Numbered from the stretch's first letter, positions 24,937 to 34,168 are shown. The stretch is 64,000 nucleotides of DNA from an uncultured Peptoniphilus sp. (GCF_946998875.1 NZ_CAMQAY010000003.1:62001-126000), one strand, 5' to 3'. Notes: generated by a model from the sequence alone, not told the origin. Made by a program: numbers and translations.

Positions 24937-25653
24937 ATGAAATACAACAGTGTTTTAAAAGCAGAATTTTTATATAGAAAAAATAGATTTATCGCTCTTT
25001 GCAAGAAGGGTTTCTTGACTCTTACTGTCTATGTGCCAAACACTGGCAGATGCAAGGAAATTTTAACAGAAGGTGCCACAGTTTTTCTTACCTACAACGA
25101 CAATCCCAATAGAAAGACTTCCTACACCCTCATTGCCGTCATGAAGGGCGATAAAATAATAAATATTGACTCGCAAGCTCCCAACGAGGTAGCTTACCAG
25201 GCATTTTTGCAAAATAAAATTAACCTTGGCTTTAAGTACAATAAAATTAAAAGAGAATACTCTCATGGCGATTCCCGCTTTGATTTTTATTTAGAAGGTG
25301 AAGGCAAAAGGGCTCTCTTAGAAGTCAAGGGCGTGACTCTTGAAAATAAGGGCATCGTCGCCTTTCCCGATGCGCCAACTACAAGGGGACTTAAGCATAT
25401 AAATGGTCTCATTGAAGCTAGTGGCGAATACTTAACTTACATCCTCTTTGTAATTCAAATGAAGGGCGTAAAATTTTTCACACCAAATTACCTGACAGAT
25501 AAAAATTTTTCACAGGGACTTATAAGGGCAAGAAAGGCTGGAGTTAATATTCTCGCCTACGACTGCCTAGTAACGAGAAATTCAATGGAAATATCAGAAA
25601 AAGTGCCTGTAGTTTTGGAGGAAAGATGGAATTTAGACTTGCAAAAGAATTAG
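24937..25653 (+). CDS. sfsA: SfsA-family DNA-binding/nuclease-fold protein
   Basis: 238 residues, usual SfsA length. Motifs: VYVPNTGRCKEIL (N-terminal OB part), DSRFDFYLEG and LLEVKGVTLE (the D..ExK core of a PD-(D/E)xK nuclease-like fold), FPDAPTTRGLKHI. In E. coli SfsA was named for stimulating maltose fermentation and binds DNA; its biochemical role is still unsettled. First of three plus-strand genes; the GNAT gene starts 28 bp inside its end. Confidence 0.93.
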   Translation: MKYNSVLKAEFLYRKNRFIALCKKGFLTLTVYVPNTGRCKEILTEGATVFLTYNDNPNRKTSYTLIAVMKGDKIINIDSQAPNEVAYQAFLQNKINLGFKYNKIKREYSHGDSRFDFYLEGEGKRALLEVKGVTLENKGIVAFPDAPTTRGLKHINGLIEASGEYLTYILFVIQMKGVKFFTPNYLTDKNFSQGLIRARKAGVNILAYDCLVTRNSMEISEKVPVVLEERWNLDLQKN

Positions 25654-26129
25654 ATAGAGAAAAAATCGAAAAAATTTATGAAGATGGCTCTCTTAAATTA
25701 AAATCGCTGGGCATAGACCAGTGGCAGGGTGCTGACAAGCCAAATTTAAATAATTTTAAAGATCTTATTGAAAACAGAAATATTTATGTCTTAGAAGACC
25801 AGGGAAAAGTAGTGTCCACTGTAATAATTTACGACCATGATGAGGACTATGAAAATAATTTAGCTGGAGAATGGAAAAGTCCAAAGCCCTATGTGGCTCT
25901 TCACAGGATTGGAAGCCTTGCAAGTGAGAGAAAAAAGGGCTATGGCAGAAAAATTATTGAATTTGCAGAAGCCTATGCAAGGGAAAATAATTTTAAATCA
26001 GTTCGCATTGACACCCACAGAAAAAATAAGTCCATGCAAAATCTTTTAAATACACTTGGCTATACTTATGTGGGACTAGTTTATCTTGGCGGCAAAAGTG
26101 AAAGATTTGCCTATGAAAAAGTATTGTGA
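25626..26129 (+). CDS. GNAT-family N-acetyltransferase
   Basis: 167 residues with the GNAT core: beta strand YVALHRIGSLASE, pyrophosphate-binding loop ERKKGYGRKII (acetyl-CoA), and the C-terminal VRIDTHRKNKSMQNLLNTLGYTYVG. The substrate is unknown. The ATG lies inside sfsA (28-bp overlap) after GGAGGAAAG, so expression is coupled. The central insertion DHDEDYENNLAGEW is acidic and could shape the acceptor site. Confidence 0.85.
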   Translation: MEFRLAKELDREKIEKIYEDGSLKLKSLGIDQWQGADKPNLNNFKDLIENRNIYVLEDQGKVVSTVIIYDHDEDYENNLAGEWKSPKPYVALHRIGSLASERKKGYGRKIIEFAEAYARENNFKSVRIDTHRKNKSMQNLLNTLGYTYVGLVYLGGKSERFAYEKVL

Positions 26130-26136
26130 GGTTAAT

Positions 26137-26352
26137 ATGTTTAAAGATAGAGAAGACAAGAGGTTTATAAAAATTTTTAAGGAGGGCTCTCTTACTGAGT
26201 CCATACAAATTCTATTAGACACTGAGACGGGAGTTAACTATATACACCTAAATGCAGGCTACGGAATCAGCCTCACTCCCCTTTTAGACTCTGATGGAAA
26301 AGTTGTCGTTTCAAGTCAAAGAGAAATACAAAATTATATTGAAAGAAATTAA
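26137..26352 (+). CDS. DUF6440-family small protein
   Basis: 71 residues from ATG 26137 (GTGAGG five bases upstream). The core RFIKIFKEGS, LLDTETGVNYIHLNAGYG and SLTPLLDSDGK matches, from memory, the small DUF6440 proteins common in Firmicutes. They have no known function and show a beta-rich fold with the invariant D-x-x-TGV and TPLL motifs. Last of the sfsA-GNAT operon. Confidence 0.75.
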   Translation: MFKDREDKRFIKIFKEGSLTESIQILLDTETGVNYIHLNAGYGISLTPLLDSDGKVVVSSQREIQNYIERN

Positions 26353-26400
26353 AAAAAAGCCACAGCTTACTAAAAATCTTAAAGTAAACTGTGGTTTTTA
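26352..26400. terminator. Bidirectional terminator between DUF6440 gene and mgtE
   Basis: Stem CCACAG..TTAC with GTAA..CTGTGG, one mismatch, 13-nt loop, T-rich on both strands. Confidence 0.75.
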
Positions 26401-26401
26401 T

Positions 26402-27739
26402 TTAAATTAAAAGTGGCAAGAAAACTGTAGCAAGTCCTAAGAAGATAAAAAAACCAAATACATCTGTAAAAGTTGTGAGAAAAATTGATGAGGCTATGGC
26501 TGGGTCTATTTTTATCTTATCCAAGATAAGTGGAATGAGAAAGCCCATGGAGCAGGCAATTATCATGTTGGCAATCATGGCTAAGAATAAAATAAATCCT
26601 AAATAGATATTGTGATGCCAAAATACAAAAACTCCAGCTGCCAAAATTCCTATAATGGCTCCTTCAAAAAGTCCCAAAAATATTTCCTTAAAGATGAGTT
26701 TGTAATCTTCCTTTAAAGACAACTCACCTCGAGCAAGTGATGTAAGTATAATTGAAAGAGTTTGTGAGCCTGCGTTGCCGCCCATCCCCGTTACAATTGG
26801 CATGGCTGCAGATAGGACGACTACCTGTGAAATTGTGGACTCAAAGCCCTTTACAACAGATGATGCCAAAAAGGCTGTCAGTAAATTTACAATTAACCAG
26901 GGAATCCTGCTCTTAAAGGAGTCCAGCCAAGTTGAGTCGTAGACTTCGTCTGCATTAACACCGTGCATCTGCAAAATATCTTCGTTGTGCTCTTGATCGA
27001 TTATGGCGATAATGTCTTCTGATGTAATAACGCCGAGGATTGCCATGTTGCTGTTAACTACTGGCAAAATGTCTAGCTCGTACTTGCTAAACAAGTTTGC
27101 CGCAACTTCTTGGTCGTCAGTGCCATATACATAAAAGTCAACCTCTTTTAAAATATCTTGAAGAGGAGTCTTGGCGTTGGCAACTAAGAGATCCCTTATT
27201 GTCACAATGCCTTGCAGTCTGTGATAATCGTCTGTGACAAAAATTTCGTCAATAATTTCTGTCTCAGGTGAAATTGCCCTAAGTTTTTTTATGGCTTCTT
27301 CTGCCGTCAAGTTTGCCTTAAGTGCAATAAAATTTGTGGTCATGATACCGCCGGCAGACTCTTCATCAAAGGAAAGTATCATCTTCAAGGTGTTTTTCTC
27401 AGCACTTTTCATTGAGGACAAAATTGCCTTTCTCCTAACAGTAGAAAGAACTCCCAAAAGGTCGGCAACTATTGAAGTTTCCATGTGAGCAAAAATTTCT
27501 ATTAGATCATCATCAGTAAAAAATGCCATCATCCTAGCGCTGAGATCATCTTCTGCCGATTCAAAGAGAAGTGCCATGTTGTCATGGCTCACTAGGCTGA
27601 CAAAAGTTTCCAGGTCCTCATCTTCTAAATCCTCTGCTTCAAGTGCAATATCTACAGGGTGATACTCATCAAAGAGACTGTTTAAGAGCATGTCATCTTT
27701 TATTTTTATAATTTTTCTTATCTCTTCATTTAAATCCAT
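26402..27739 (-). CDS. mgtE: MgtE magnesium channel/transporter
   Basis: 445 residues from the ATG at 27739 (AGGTGA five bases upstream); a GTG three codons earlier overlaps that site. Order: cytosolic MgtE N-domain (about 1-130), two CBS domains (GGIMTTNFIALKANLTAEE; VDFYVYGTDDQEVAAN), plug helix, and five TM helices from about 285, with PIVTGMGGNAGSQTLSI as the selectivity region of MgtE. A gated Mg2+ channel that closes at high internal Mg2+. Begins one base after the helicase stop, so the two are cotranscribed. Confidence 0.93.
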   Translation of the reverse strand: MDLNEEIRKIIKIKDDMLLNSLFDEYHPVDIALEAEDLEDEDLETFVSLVSHDNMALLFESAEDDLSARMMAFFTDDDLIEIFAHMETSIVADLLGVLSTVRRKAILSSMKSAEKNTLKMILSFDEESAGGIMTTNFIALKANLTAEEAIKKLRAISPETEIIDEIFVTDDYHRLQGIVTIRDLLVANAKTPLQDILKEVDFYVYGTDDQEVAANLFSKYELDILPVVNSNMAILGVITSEDIIAIIDQEHNEDILQMHGVNADEVYDSTWLDSFKSRIPWLIVNLLTAFLASSVVKGFESTISQVVVLSAAMPIVTGMGGNAGSQTLSIILTSLARGELSLKEDYKLIFKEIFLGLFEGAIIGILAAGVFVFWHHNIYLGFILFLAMIANMIIACSMGFLIPLILDKIKIDPAIASSIFLTTFTDVFGFFIFLGLATVFLPLLI

Positions 27740-27740
27740 T

Positions 27741-29582
27741 TTAATCACCTGCCAAAGTTTCTAAATCTGTTACAAAAGAAGAAATTTCATTTTTCATTCC
27801 ATTTGTGTATCGGGAGTACATTAAATATAATTCATTTTTTGCCCTAGTCATGGCAACATAAAAGAGTCTTCTCTCTTCACAAAAAAGTTCTTCATCTTCT
27901 CTTATGGCTTCAAGACTTGCAGTAGATGGCAAAGTCCCCTCATATAAGTCTACAACAAAAACTCGGGAAAACTCAAGCCCCTTGGCAGAATGAATAGTTG
28001 AAAAAGTTAAATTTGCCTTATTAGTTCTTGGCTTTAAGAGGTCGTACTCCAATTCCTTTAACCTGCCAATAAATAAATCCAGAGACTCTGTGCTCTTTGC
28101 AATTAACTTTAAATAGTAGAGGTATTCGTTTAAAGTCGCCTCTGTTTCCATGAATCTCTTAGCATTTTCTCTTAAATATTTGCCATAACCCATTTCCTTG
28201 TCAATATAATTAATGGCATCGTAGACATTAGATCTGGCAATTTTTTTAAAGCCAACTAATAACTTGTTAATATTTTTGTGGTAGTAAGATGGAAGTCCTG
28301 GATAGTCCTTTAAAATATTAAAAATATTTTTGCCCCTATTTCTCTTCATATAGTCGATATGCTTTTTGGAAATGTAGCCATCTAATTTAAAGTAAAATTT
28401 TTCATAGAGGTCAATATCGGAAAGGTCACGTGAAAAATTTAAAATATCTAAAATATCGCGAGTTATAAAGTGAGAAAAGAACTTAGTCTTTTTGTCCTTT
28501 ATATTAAAATCATAATTTTTTCTCTCAAAATACTCCACAAGTCCAATGCTGGATAGATTGTTTCTGTATAAAACACAAAGGTCCCCTGCCTCCTTTTGAA
28601 GCTCCCTTTCGATAAAGGCATACTGGTCCTTAGGCTCCTTGACCTTAATAATATTAACAGGTTTAGCAAAGGGATTGTCTGTGACAACAGTTTTTTCGAA
28701 GCGATTTTCATTTTGGGCAATAAAAATATTTGCAATGTTTACAATATTTTTTGTAGAACGAAAATTTTCTTCCATGTAAAAAGTCGCAATGTCCTCATAA
28801 TCTTTTTGCAGCTTAAAAAGTTCTTCAGTGCTAGCGCCCCTAAAGCCGTAAATGGACTGGTCGTCGTCGGCAACAACAAATAAATTGTTGACAGGCTTAG
28901 CCAAAAGTTTTAAAACTTGAAACTGACTCCTACTTGTGTCTTGTCCTTCGTCAAGCTGGATAAATTTAAACCTGTCTCTATATTTTTTTCTTATAGATGC
29001 ATCACTTTTTAAAATCTCATAAGCTAGATTTATCATGTCGTCAAAATCAATTAAATTTTTGTCCTTTTTATACTTTTCATAGGTCTCATAAAACTTTACG
29101 AAGTTGTCAGTGTCGCATCTTTTTGTCTTTGCAAAAGAAGATGGACTGAGCATCATATTTTTGCAGTAGCCAACTTCAGAAATTGCCGTTTCAATTCGCT
29201 CTTCAGTGGGATAAGTTTTGTTGACATCTCTATAAATATCTCTTAAAATTTCATATTTTTTCTTTAAATTTGAATCAATGAGGCTAAGGGACTTGCCAGA
29301 TTTTTTAGAGTAGTCGCGAACTATGGAATAACAAAAGGCGTGAATAGTAGAAAAGACAGCATTTTTATCCTCAAACATTAAATTGTAACGCATCTTAATG
29401 TCCACAGCTTGCGCCTTGGAAAAAGTAATAGTAAGAATGCTCTTTGGGTCCACTCCCCTATCTATTAATCTCTTAGTCCTATGTAAAATCATAGTTGTCT
29501 TGCCTGCACCAGGAACAGCAAGAACTATTGCAGGTCCTTTGAAATGTTCCACAGCTTTTAATTGACTAGATGTTAATTTCAC
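27741..29582 (-). CDS. UvrD/Rep-family superfamily 1 helicase
   Basis: 613 residues, shorter than PcrA/UvrD (about 720). Walker A VPGAGKTTMI (motif I), IQLDEGQDTSRSQFQ (motif II with DEGQ), VVADDDQSIYGFRGAS (motif III), FRSTKNIV (motif IV), FSTIHSAKGLEFSRVFV (motif V) and VAMTRAKNELYLM (motif VI). The DEGQDTS motif and the short length resemble the YjcD-like branch rather than canonical PcrA. The start is GTG with GGAGGG upstream. It precedes mgtE in one operon, an association with no obvious functional logic. Confidence 0.88.
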   Translation of the reverse strand: MKLTSSQLKAVEHFKGPAIVLAVPGAGKTTMILHRTKRLIDRGVDPKSILTITFSKAQAVDIKMRYNLMFEDKNAVFSTIHAFCYSIVRDYSKKSGKSLSLIDSNLKKKYEILRDIYRDVNKTYPTEERIETAISEVGYCKNMMLSPSSFAKTKRCDTDNFVKFYETYEKYKKDKNLIDFDDMINLAYEILKSDASIRKKYRDRFKFIQLDEGQDTSRSQFQVLKLLAKPVNNLFVVADDDQSIYGFRGASTEELFKLQKDYEDIATFYMEENFRSTKNIVNIANIFIAQNENRFEKTVVTDNPFAKPVNIIKVKEPKDQYAFIERELQKEAGDLCVLYRNNLSSIGLVEYFERKNYDFNIKDKKTKFFSHFITRDILDILNFSRDLSDIDLYEKFYFKLDGYISKKHIDYMKRNRGKNIFNILKDYPGLPSYYHKNINKLLVGFKKIARSNVYDAINYIDKEMGYGKYLRENAKRFMETEATLNEYLYYLKLIAKSTESLDLFIGRLKELEYDLLKPRTNKANLTFSTIHSAKGLEFSRVFVVDLYEGTLPSTASLEAIREDEELFCEERRLFYVAMTRAKNELYLMYSRYTNGMKNEISSFVTDLETLAGD

Positions 29583-29652
29583 TTTATCCCTCCCACTCTA
29601 GTGTAAACTATTTCATAAATATTTTAAATCTATTTTTTTAACCCTGCCATTG

Positions 29653-29661
29653 TGATATAAT
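29653..29661 (+). promoter_or_regulatory. Extended -10 of the nitroreductase-like gene
   Basis: TGATATAAT (hexamer 29656-29661); no clear -35. GGGGGT ribosome binding site about 20 bp downstream. Confidence 0.5.
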
Positions 29662-29692
29662 TTAAATATAAACTGGTTTAGGGGGTATAACT

Positions 29693-30487
29693 ATGTTAAT
29701 GACAAATTTCTTGCAAAAAAGAAAGTCTGTCAGAAATTTTAAAACGGACACAGTTCCAAGAGATGCCTTGGAAAATATAAAATTACTTATGGAAGAATTG
29801 GGAACTAATGAAAGCGGCATAAGTTTTTCTCTTTATGAAAACGGAAAAATTGTAGCTGAAGGTCTAAGAGGCAAGGCAGGCTATGCAGGAGTCATGATAG
29901 AAGCTCCACACTACATTGCACTAGACATTGACGGAGACAAACCACTTAACATATTAAAGGGTGGCTACTGCCTAGAAAAATTAAACACAAAAATTGTTGA
30001 CCTTGACATAGACACTTGTTGGATCACAGTTGATAGCGTTGATGCAGATACAAAAAGAGCCATCTTCGGAGAAAATGGCACAGGCATAGATTATTTAATT
30101 GCCCTTGGTTATGGACAAAAGAAAAAATTATTTGACCCAGAAGTTACAAGTTCAAGACTTAGCGTTGAAGAAATTGTTTTCGCAGATACAATTGGAAATC
30201 CTATTTCCATAGAAACATTAGAAAACTATGGCGTCTTTGATGTATTTTCATCAGTAAGATATGCACCAAGTCACAAAAATTTCCAACCTTGGAGATTTGT
30301 CCTTAAGGGAGCAGAAGTTGATGCCTATATGGTAAAATCTGATGAAGACAACAGATCGCTTATCGACATGGGCGTAATCTTATTCTACATGGAAGAAATG
30401 CTAAAGACTATTGGTATAAATAAAAAATGGACAATCGACTTAAAGGATGCAGGTAAATATTATTACATTGGTTCCTTTACACTATAA
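29693..30487 (+). CDS. Nitroreductase-family protein
   Basis: 264 residues. FLQKRKSVRNFKTD at the N-terminus is the FMN-phosphate-binding start of nitroreductases (R-x-S-x-R-x-F); IALGYGQKKK and SSVRYAPSHKNFQPWRF, the latter with the S-x-x-N-x-Q-P-W motif, come later. The protein looks like a two-half 'TM nitroreductase' variant in which the usual order of motifs is spread over a longer chain. An FMN-dependent oxidoreductase of unknown substrate. Single gene with its own promoter and terminator. Confidence 0.8.
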   Translation: MLMTNFLQKRKSVRNFKTDTVPRDALENIKLLMEELGTNESGISFSLYENGKIVAEGLRGKAGYAGVMIEAPHYIALDIDGDKPLNILKGGYCLEKLNTKIVDLDIDTCWITVDSVDADTKRAIFGENGTGIDYLIALGYGQKKKLFDPEVTSSRLSVEEIVFADTIGNPISIETLENYGVFDVFSSVRYAPSHKNFQPWRFVLKGAEVDAYMVKSDEDNRSLIDMGVILFYMEEMLKTIGINKKWTIDLKDAGKYYYIGSFTL

Positions 30488-30499
30488 AATTTAAACATT

Positions 30500-30535
30500 A
30501 AAAAGAAGCTCATTCCTTTAGAGCTTCTTTTTTTC
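30500..30535. terminator. Bidirectional terminator
   Basis: Stem AAAGAAGCTC/GAGCTTCTTT (30502-30511 with 30521-30530), 9-nt loop and T-run on both strands. It contains the stop codon of the AraC-type gene and ends both convergent units. Confidence 0.9.
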
Positions 30536-31442
30536 TGTATTCACTTGGACTTAGACCTGTAAATTTTTTAAAGGACCTTGTAAAATTTGATGGGCTTGTG
30601 ACACCAAGTTCCATAGAAATTTCCGTTATGTTTTTTTCTGTCTTCATCAAAATTTCTTCTGCCTTCATCATCCTTAAATTGTTGAGGTACTTTATAGGAG
30701 TGTACTGAAATTTTCTGATGAATTTATTATTTAAGTTTGACTTAGAAATCTTAAATTTCTTTGTAAGCAAATCTAAAGTTATATCCTTGTCTAAATTCTC
30801 TTTAATAAACTCTTCAATTAAAATAATTTCCTCGCTTCTTTCTTCCTTTTGATAAGATTTTCTTATTTCTGAAGTTTTTTCTCTCGTGATATCGTAAATT
30901 AAATCCAGAGCCTTTATAGAAATCCCCAAGACGTCTTCACTTTTTAGGACTTGGATAAGTTCATTGGCCCTTTGAATTAGTCTTTCATTTTTATAGACAA
31001 AACCCATATCCTTTATTGAATTTATTTTTCTCAAAAATTCCACTAGGATTTTACCGGAAAAAGAATCCTTATCTATTTCGTTTTCAAAAATCAAAAAATT
31101 AAAAGCTTGAACCCTGTCCTTGGTTGTATAAGATTCCCGTGCATAGGGAAGTGCCTTGCCAATAAAAATTTCTCTCGTTATTAAAATTTTTGTATCGTTA
31201 ATATAAGTAAAGTAATTACCTTCATAGCAATAAGAAATCCTATAACCCTTATTTCCCTTACTCTCAGAAGCTTTCACTTGATACTTTTCTCTTAAGTCAA
31301 TATACATCAGCATAAGTCCTGGAAAAAGTTTATAATTTTTCATTTTATTTTTAGGATGGCTTATTCCTTGATACTCTATAAAATCATCATTATCATCGAC
31401 AACCTCAAAGTCCCAGGAAGCTAAATAATTAGTATTTTTCAT
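30510..31442 (-). CDS. AraC-family transcriptional regulator
   Basis: 310 residues. The C-terminal 100 carry the double helix-turn-helix (ITLDLLTKKFKISKSNLNNKF; ITEISMELGVTSPSNFTRSFKKFTGLSPSEYR). The N-terminal 200 residues are a divergent sensor half with no motif I recognise. It begins 12 bp after the ECF ATPase gene and is the last gene of the Fur-box operon. Yersinia ybtPQ is also linked to an AraC regulator (YbtA) that senses the siderophore complex, so a ligand-sensing activator of this operon is a reasonable inference. Confidence 0.88.
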   Translation of the reverse strand: MKNTNYLASWDFEVVDDNDDFIEYQGISHPKNKMKNYKLFPGLMLMYIDLREKYQVKASESKGNKGYRISYCYEGNYFTYINDTKILITREIFIGKALPYARESYTTKDRVQAFNFLIFENEIDKDSFSGKILVEFLRKINSIKDMGFVYKNERLIQRANELIQVLKSEDVLGISIKALDLIYDITREKTSEIRKSYQKEERSEEIILIEEFIKENLDKDITLDLLTKKFKISKSNLNNKFIRKFQYTPIKYLNNLRMMKAEEILMKTEKNITEISMELGVTSPSNFTRSFKKFTGLSPSEYRKKEALKE

Positions 31443-31454
31443 TTACAAACTCCA

Positions 31455-32852
31455 CTATATTTTCTTTCGAACTTTTTCTAAATCCAACACACGATTGCAA
31501 ATTAAACTTGCAAATTCAAAATCATGGGTAGATATAAAAATAATTTTATCTTTTGAATGTGACTTTAATAATTCTACAGTTTTAAGCATATTTTTATAAT
31601 CAAGCCCACTTGTAGGTTCATCTAAAATAAAAATGTCTTTGTTACACAATAGTCCACAAACTATGGCAAGTCTTTGCTTTTGTCCCCCAGACAAAGTGTT
31701 AGGGTGACTATTTTTATAATTATATAAGTCAAAATCATTTAGCAGTTCATTAATCAAACCATCTTTTACGTTCTTTATTCCTAGTTTACATTCAGCAAAG
31801 ACACTCTCAGCAAATAATTGATAATTAACGTCTTGCATAACCATATAAGATATTTGTTTTCTTGCTTTTTCATCAATTTTTTTAGATTTTAAAATAAACT
31901 CACCCTTATAATCAGTATAAAGTCCACAAAGAGTTCTTAAAAAAGTAGTTTTCCCTATGCCGTTAGATCCTAAAACAGCAATAATATCACCCTTGTTTGC
32001 AGAAAAACTAAGTCTATCTATAAGGCATGTATCTTTCCTATAAATTGAAACATTATTCACCTGTAAATAAGACTTATCTATAATTGATGATTTTTCTTTT
32101 ATATTTAAACTAGGTTTGTTTCTTGTTCTTAAACCCATAGTCTTAATTTCATCTTCAGATAAACTTAAAAAATCTTTATTGGAAAAAATTTTATCAATTT
32201 TCCCATTCTTCATATAAATAATTCTATCAACTAAATCCATTATATAATAGATTCTGTGCTCAGATATAATAACTGTTTTACCACTCTCCTTCAACATGGA
32301 TAAGTGTTTTTTTAATATATCAATGGTCGGTATATCCAAATTAGAAGAAGGCTCATCAAGTAAATAAATATCTGGATTTGTTGCATAAACTGATGCAAAA
32401 GCAATTTTTTGTTTCTCTCCTCCAGATAAATGAAAAATATTTCTATTTTTTAGTTTATTTATTTCTAATTTATTGCAGGTTTCATCTAATTTCTCTTCTA
32501 AAATTTTTCTTTCTACTCCTTGGTTTTCTAGTGCGAATACAATTTCACTATTTGTATCCACATTAAAGAATTGGGTTCTAGGATTTTGAAAAACACTTCC
32601 GACATTTTTTGAAAGTTCAAACATTTGACAGTTAGATAATAATTTATCATTTATTTTTACATCACCATTTAAATCTCCTTCATAATAATATGGTATCAAC
32701 TTATTTATAAGTCTTGTAATAGAGGTTTTGCCAGATCCAGAAGAACCACATATTAAAATAAACTCTCCTTTTTTTATTTCTAGATTTATATTATCTAGGC
32801 TAATATCCTTAGTGTTTCTATATTTGAAACAAACTTCATTTAACTTAATCAT
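31455..32852 (-). CDS. ECF transporter ATPase, two ABC domains in one chain
   Basis: 465 residues with two complete CbiO-like ATPase units. First: Walker A GSSGSGKTS (about 34-42), LSGGEKQKIAFA, IYLLDEPSSNLD. Second: GSNGIGKTT (about 295), LSGGQKQRLAIV, IFILDEPTSGLD. Fused EcfA-EcfA' pairs are known for dedicated ECF systems. It energises the EcfT-S module encoded by the two preceding genes; the start overlaps ecfT by 8 bp. Confidence 0.9.
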   Translation of the reverse strand: MIKLNEVCFKYRNTKDISLDNINLEIKKGEFILICGSSGSGKTSITRLINKLIPYYYEGDLNGDVKINDKLLSNCQMFELSKNVGSVFQNPRTQFFNVDTNSEIVFALENQGVERKILEEKLDETCNKLEINKLKNRNIFHLSGGEKQKIAFASVYATNPDIYLLDEPSSNLDIPTIDILKKHLSMLKESGKTVIISEHRIYYIMDLVDRIIYMKNGKIDKIFSNKDFLSLSEDEIKTMGLRTRNKPSLNIKEKSSIIDKSYLQVNNVSIYRKDTCLIDRLSFSANKGDIIAVLGSNGIGKTTFLRTLCGLYTDYKGEFILKSKKIDEKARKQISYMVMQDVNYQLFAESVFAECKLGIKNVKDGLINELLNDFDLYNYKNSHPNTLSGGQKQRLAIVCGLLCNKDIFILDEPTSGLDYKNMLKTVELLKSHSKDKIIFISTHDFEFASLICNRVLDLEKVRKKI

Positions 32853-33561
32853 AAGAATACCTCAAATATATTGTAAATGCAGTAATTATTACTCCAATTA
32901 TTAGAGATAAATAATCTAAAATTCCAAAATTAATTCTTATAATTGAAGTTCGTTTATTTGGTGATTCAATTCCCCTTGTGATAGAAGCTATAGTTAATTC
33001 ATCTGCGGCTTTTGACGCCATAATTATCATAGGAGAATAAATGCATTCTACGGTTAAAGAAGGGTTTTTTATAAATCCAAAAAAGGATGGAGAAATCCCT
33101 CTAAGCCCCATTGAATCTTTTATATATAGCCAATCTTCTTTTATAGTTGGTATATACCTAAGCATTACTGCTAGTGGGATAGAAATTTTTTTAGAAACAC
33201 CAACATAATCCATAGCAGATAAAAACTCCCCTACTTTCGTTGTACTAAGTATTATCATAGAGAGCATACATACCGGATAAATTTTATTAACTAAACCCAA
33301 AAATGGCATAAATATGCTTCTAAAAGTATTACTTCCATATCTTACAGTTAAAATACTAAGAAAATATACTAATAGATATATTAATATCCCAGTAAAAGCA
33401 ATTTTGATTTTTCTATTTATAAGACTAAAAATAGCAATTAATGCTACAAAAGCTAATTCGTATTCTATTGAGGGCAATATACTAGATATAATTATGCACA
33501 AAAATAGTAAAACTATTTTTGTGCATGGATTAATATGTGTATTCAATTCTCCTGAAATCAT
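32845..33561 (-). CDS. ecfT: ECF transporter transmembrane protein EcfT
   Basis: 238 residues, about five hydrophobic segments, with the coupling-helix region AVMLRYIPTIKEDWLYI and SMGLRGISP, which carries the Arg-Gly motif that contacts the ATPases. It links the substrate-binding S component to the fused ATPase. Overlaps the S-component gene by 4 bp and the ATPase gene by 8 bp, so all three are translated together. Confidence 0.88.
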   Translation of the reverse strand: MISGELNTHINPCTKIVLLFLCIIISSILPSIEYELAFVALIAIFSLINRKIKIAFTGILIYLLVYFLSILTVRYGSNTFRSIFMPFLGLVNKIYPVCMLSMIILSTTKVGEFLSAMDYVGVSKKISIPLAVMLRYIPTIKEDWLYIKDSMGLRGISPSFFGFIKNPSLTVECIYSPMIIMASKAADELTIASITRGIESPNKRTSIIRINFGILDYLSLIIGVIITAFTIYLRYSYD

Positions 33562-34157
33562 ATAATACCCGCCTTTTCAAATTGCTTTTTTAAAAGTTTA
33601 GAACCTATAAAAGCACTAAATAAAGCAACTAAAAAAGTTCCAATTACAATAACATAAATCATCCAATCAGCAGCTGCTGCATTCATAGACTCTATATATG
33701 TTATATCTGTCCCCTTTTCTATCATTGCATTTGACCAAGACTTAGGATCCATGAAATATACAACAAAAGTCCCTATATCTCCAAGTGCAAATACTCCAAA
33801 AGAAAGGATGTTAATTTTTTTACTTTTATATGCCTTGCTTCCTGCTATAAATTCAGCAATTATACCCATAACTAAAGTTCCAAGACCCATAGCCCAATGC
33901 ATGCCAGTTGCAAATCTCAAAATACAAATTATTATTGCCAAAATAGCAATCGTTCCTCTTTTAGCCACTTTCGAGATCAGAAACATAAATATTATTCCTG
34001 ACAAAAGAGCACTACCCATTGGCTGATAAAAGGTTAATACAGGATTCATTCCAAAAGGCATTCCCCCAATCATATTAAATATAAAATAGAGAGCTGTGAA
34101 AACCCCTATAGTAATCAAATCCTTTGTTTTTAGACCATTCATATTATTTTTATTCAT
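33558..34157 (-). CDS. ECF S component (Trep_Strep-like), substrate unknown
   Basis: 199 residues with about six hydrophobic segments; the opening LKTKDLITIGVFTALYFIFN is typical of S components. GGMPFGMNPVLTFYQPMGSAL and CILRFATGMHWAMGLGTLV resemble, from memory, the Trep_Strep (MptS-like) family, which often sits beside its own ATPase and T protein. ECF haem importers have been described in other Firmicutes (for example LhaSTA of Staphylococcus lugdunensis), so haem or another iron ligand is the leading guess here because of the Fur box. Vitamins cannot be excluded. It starts 11 bp after the second half-transporter. Confidence 0.82.
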   Translation of the reverse strand: MNKNNMNGLKTKDLITIGVFTALYFIFNMIGGMPFGMNPVLTFYQPMGSALLSGIIFMFLISKVAKRGTIAILAIIICILRFATGMHWAMGLGTLVMGIIAEFIAGSKAYKSKKINILSFGVFALGDIGTFVVYFMDPKSWSNAMIEKGTDITYIESMNAAAADWMIYVIVIGTFLVALFSAFIGSKLLKKQFEKAGII

Positions 34158-34168
34158 TTTATCTCCTC

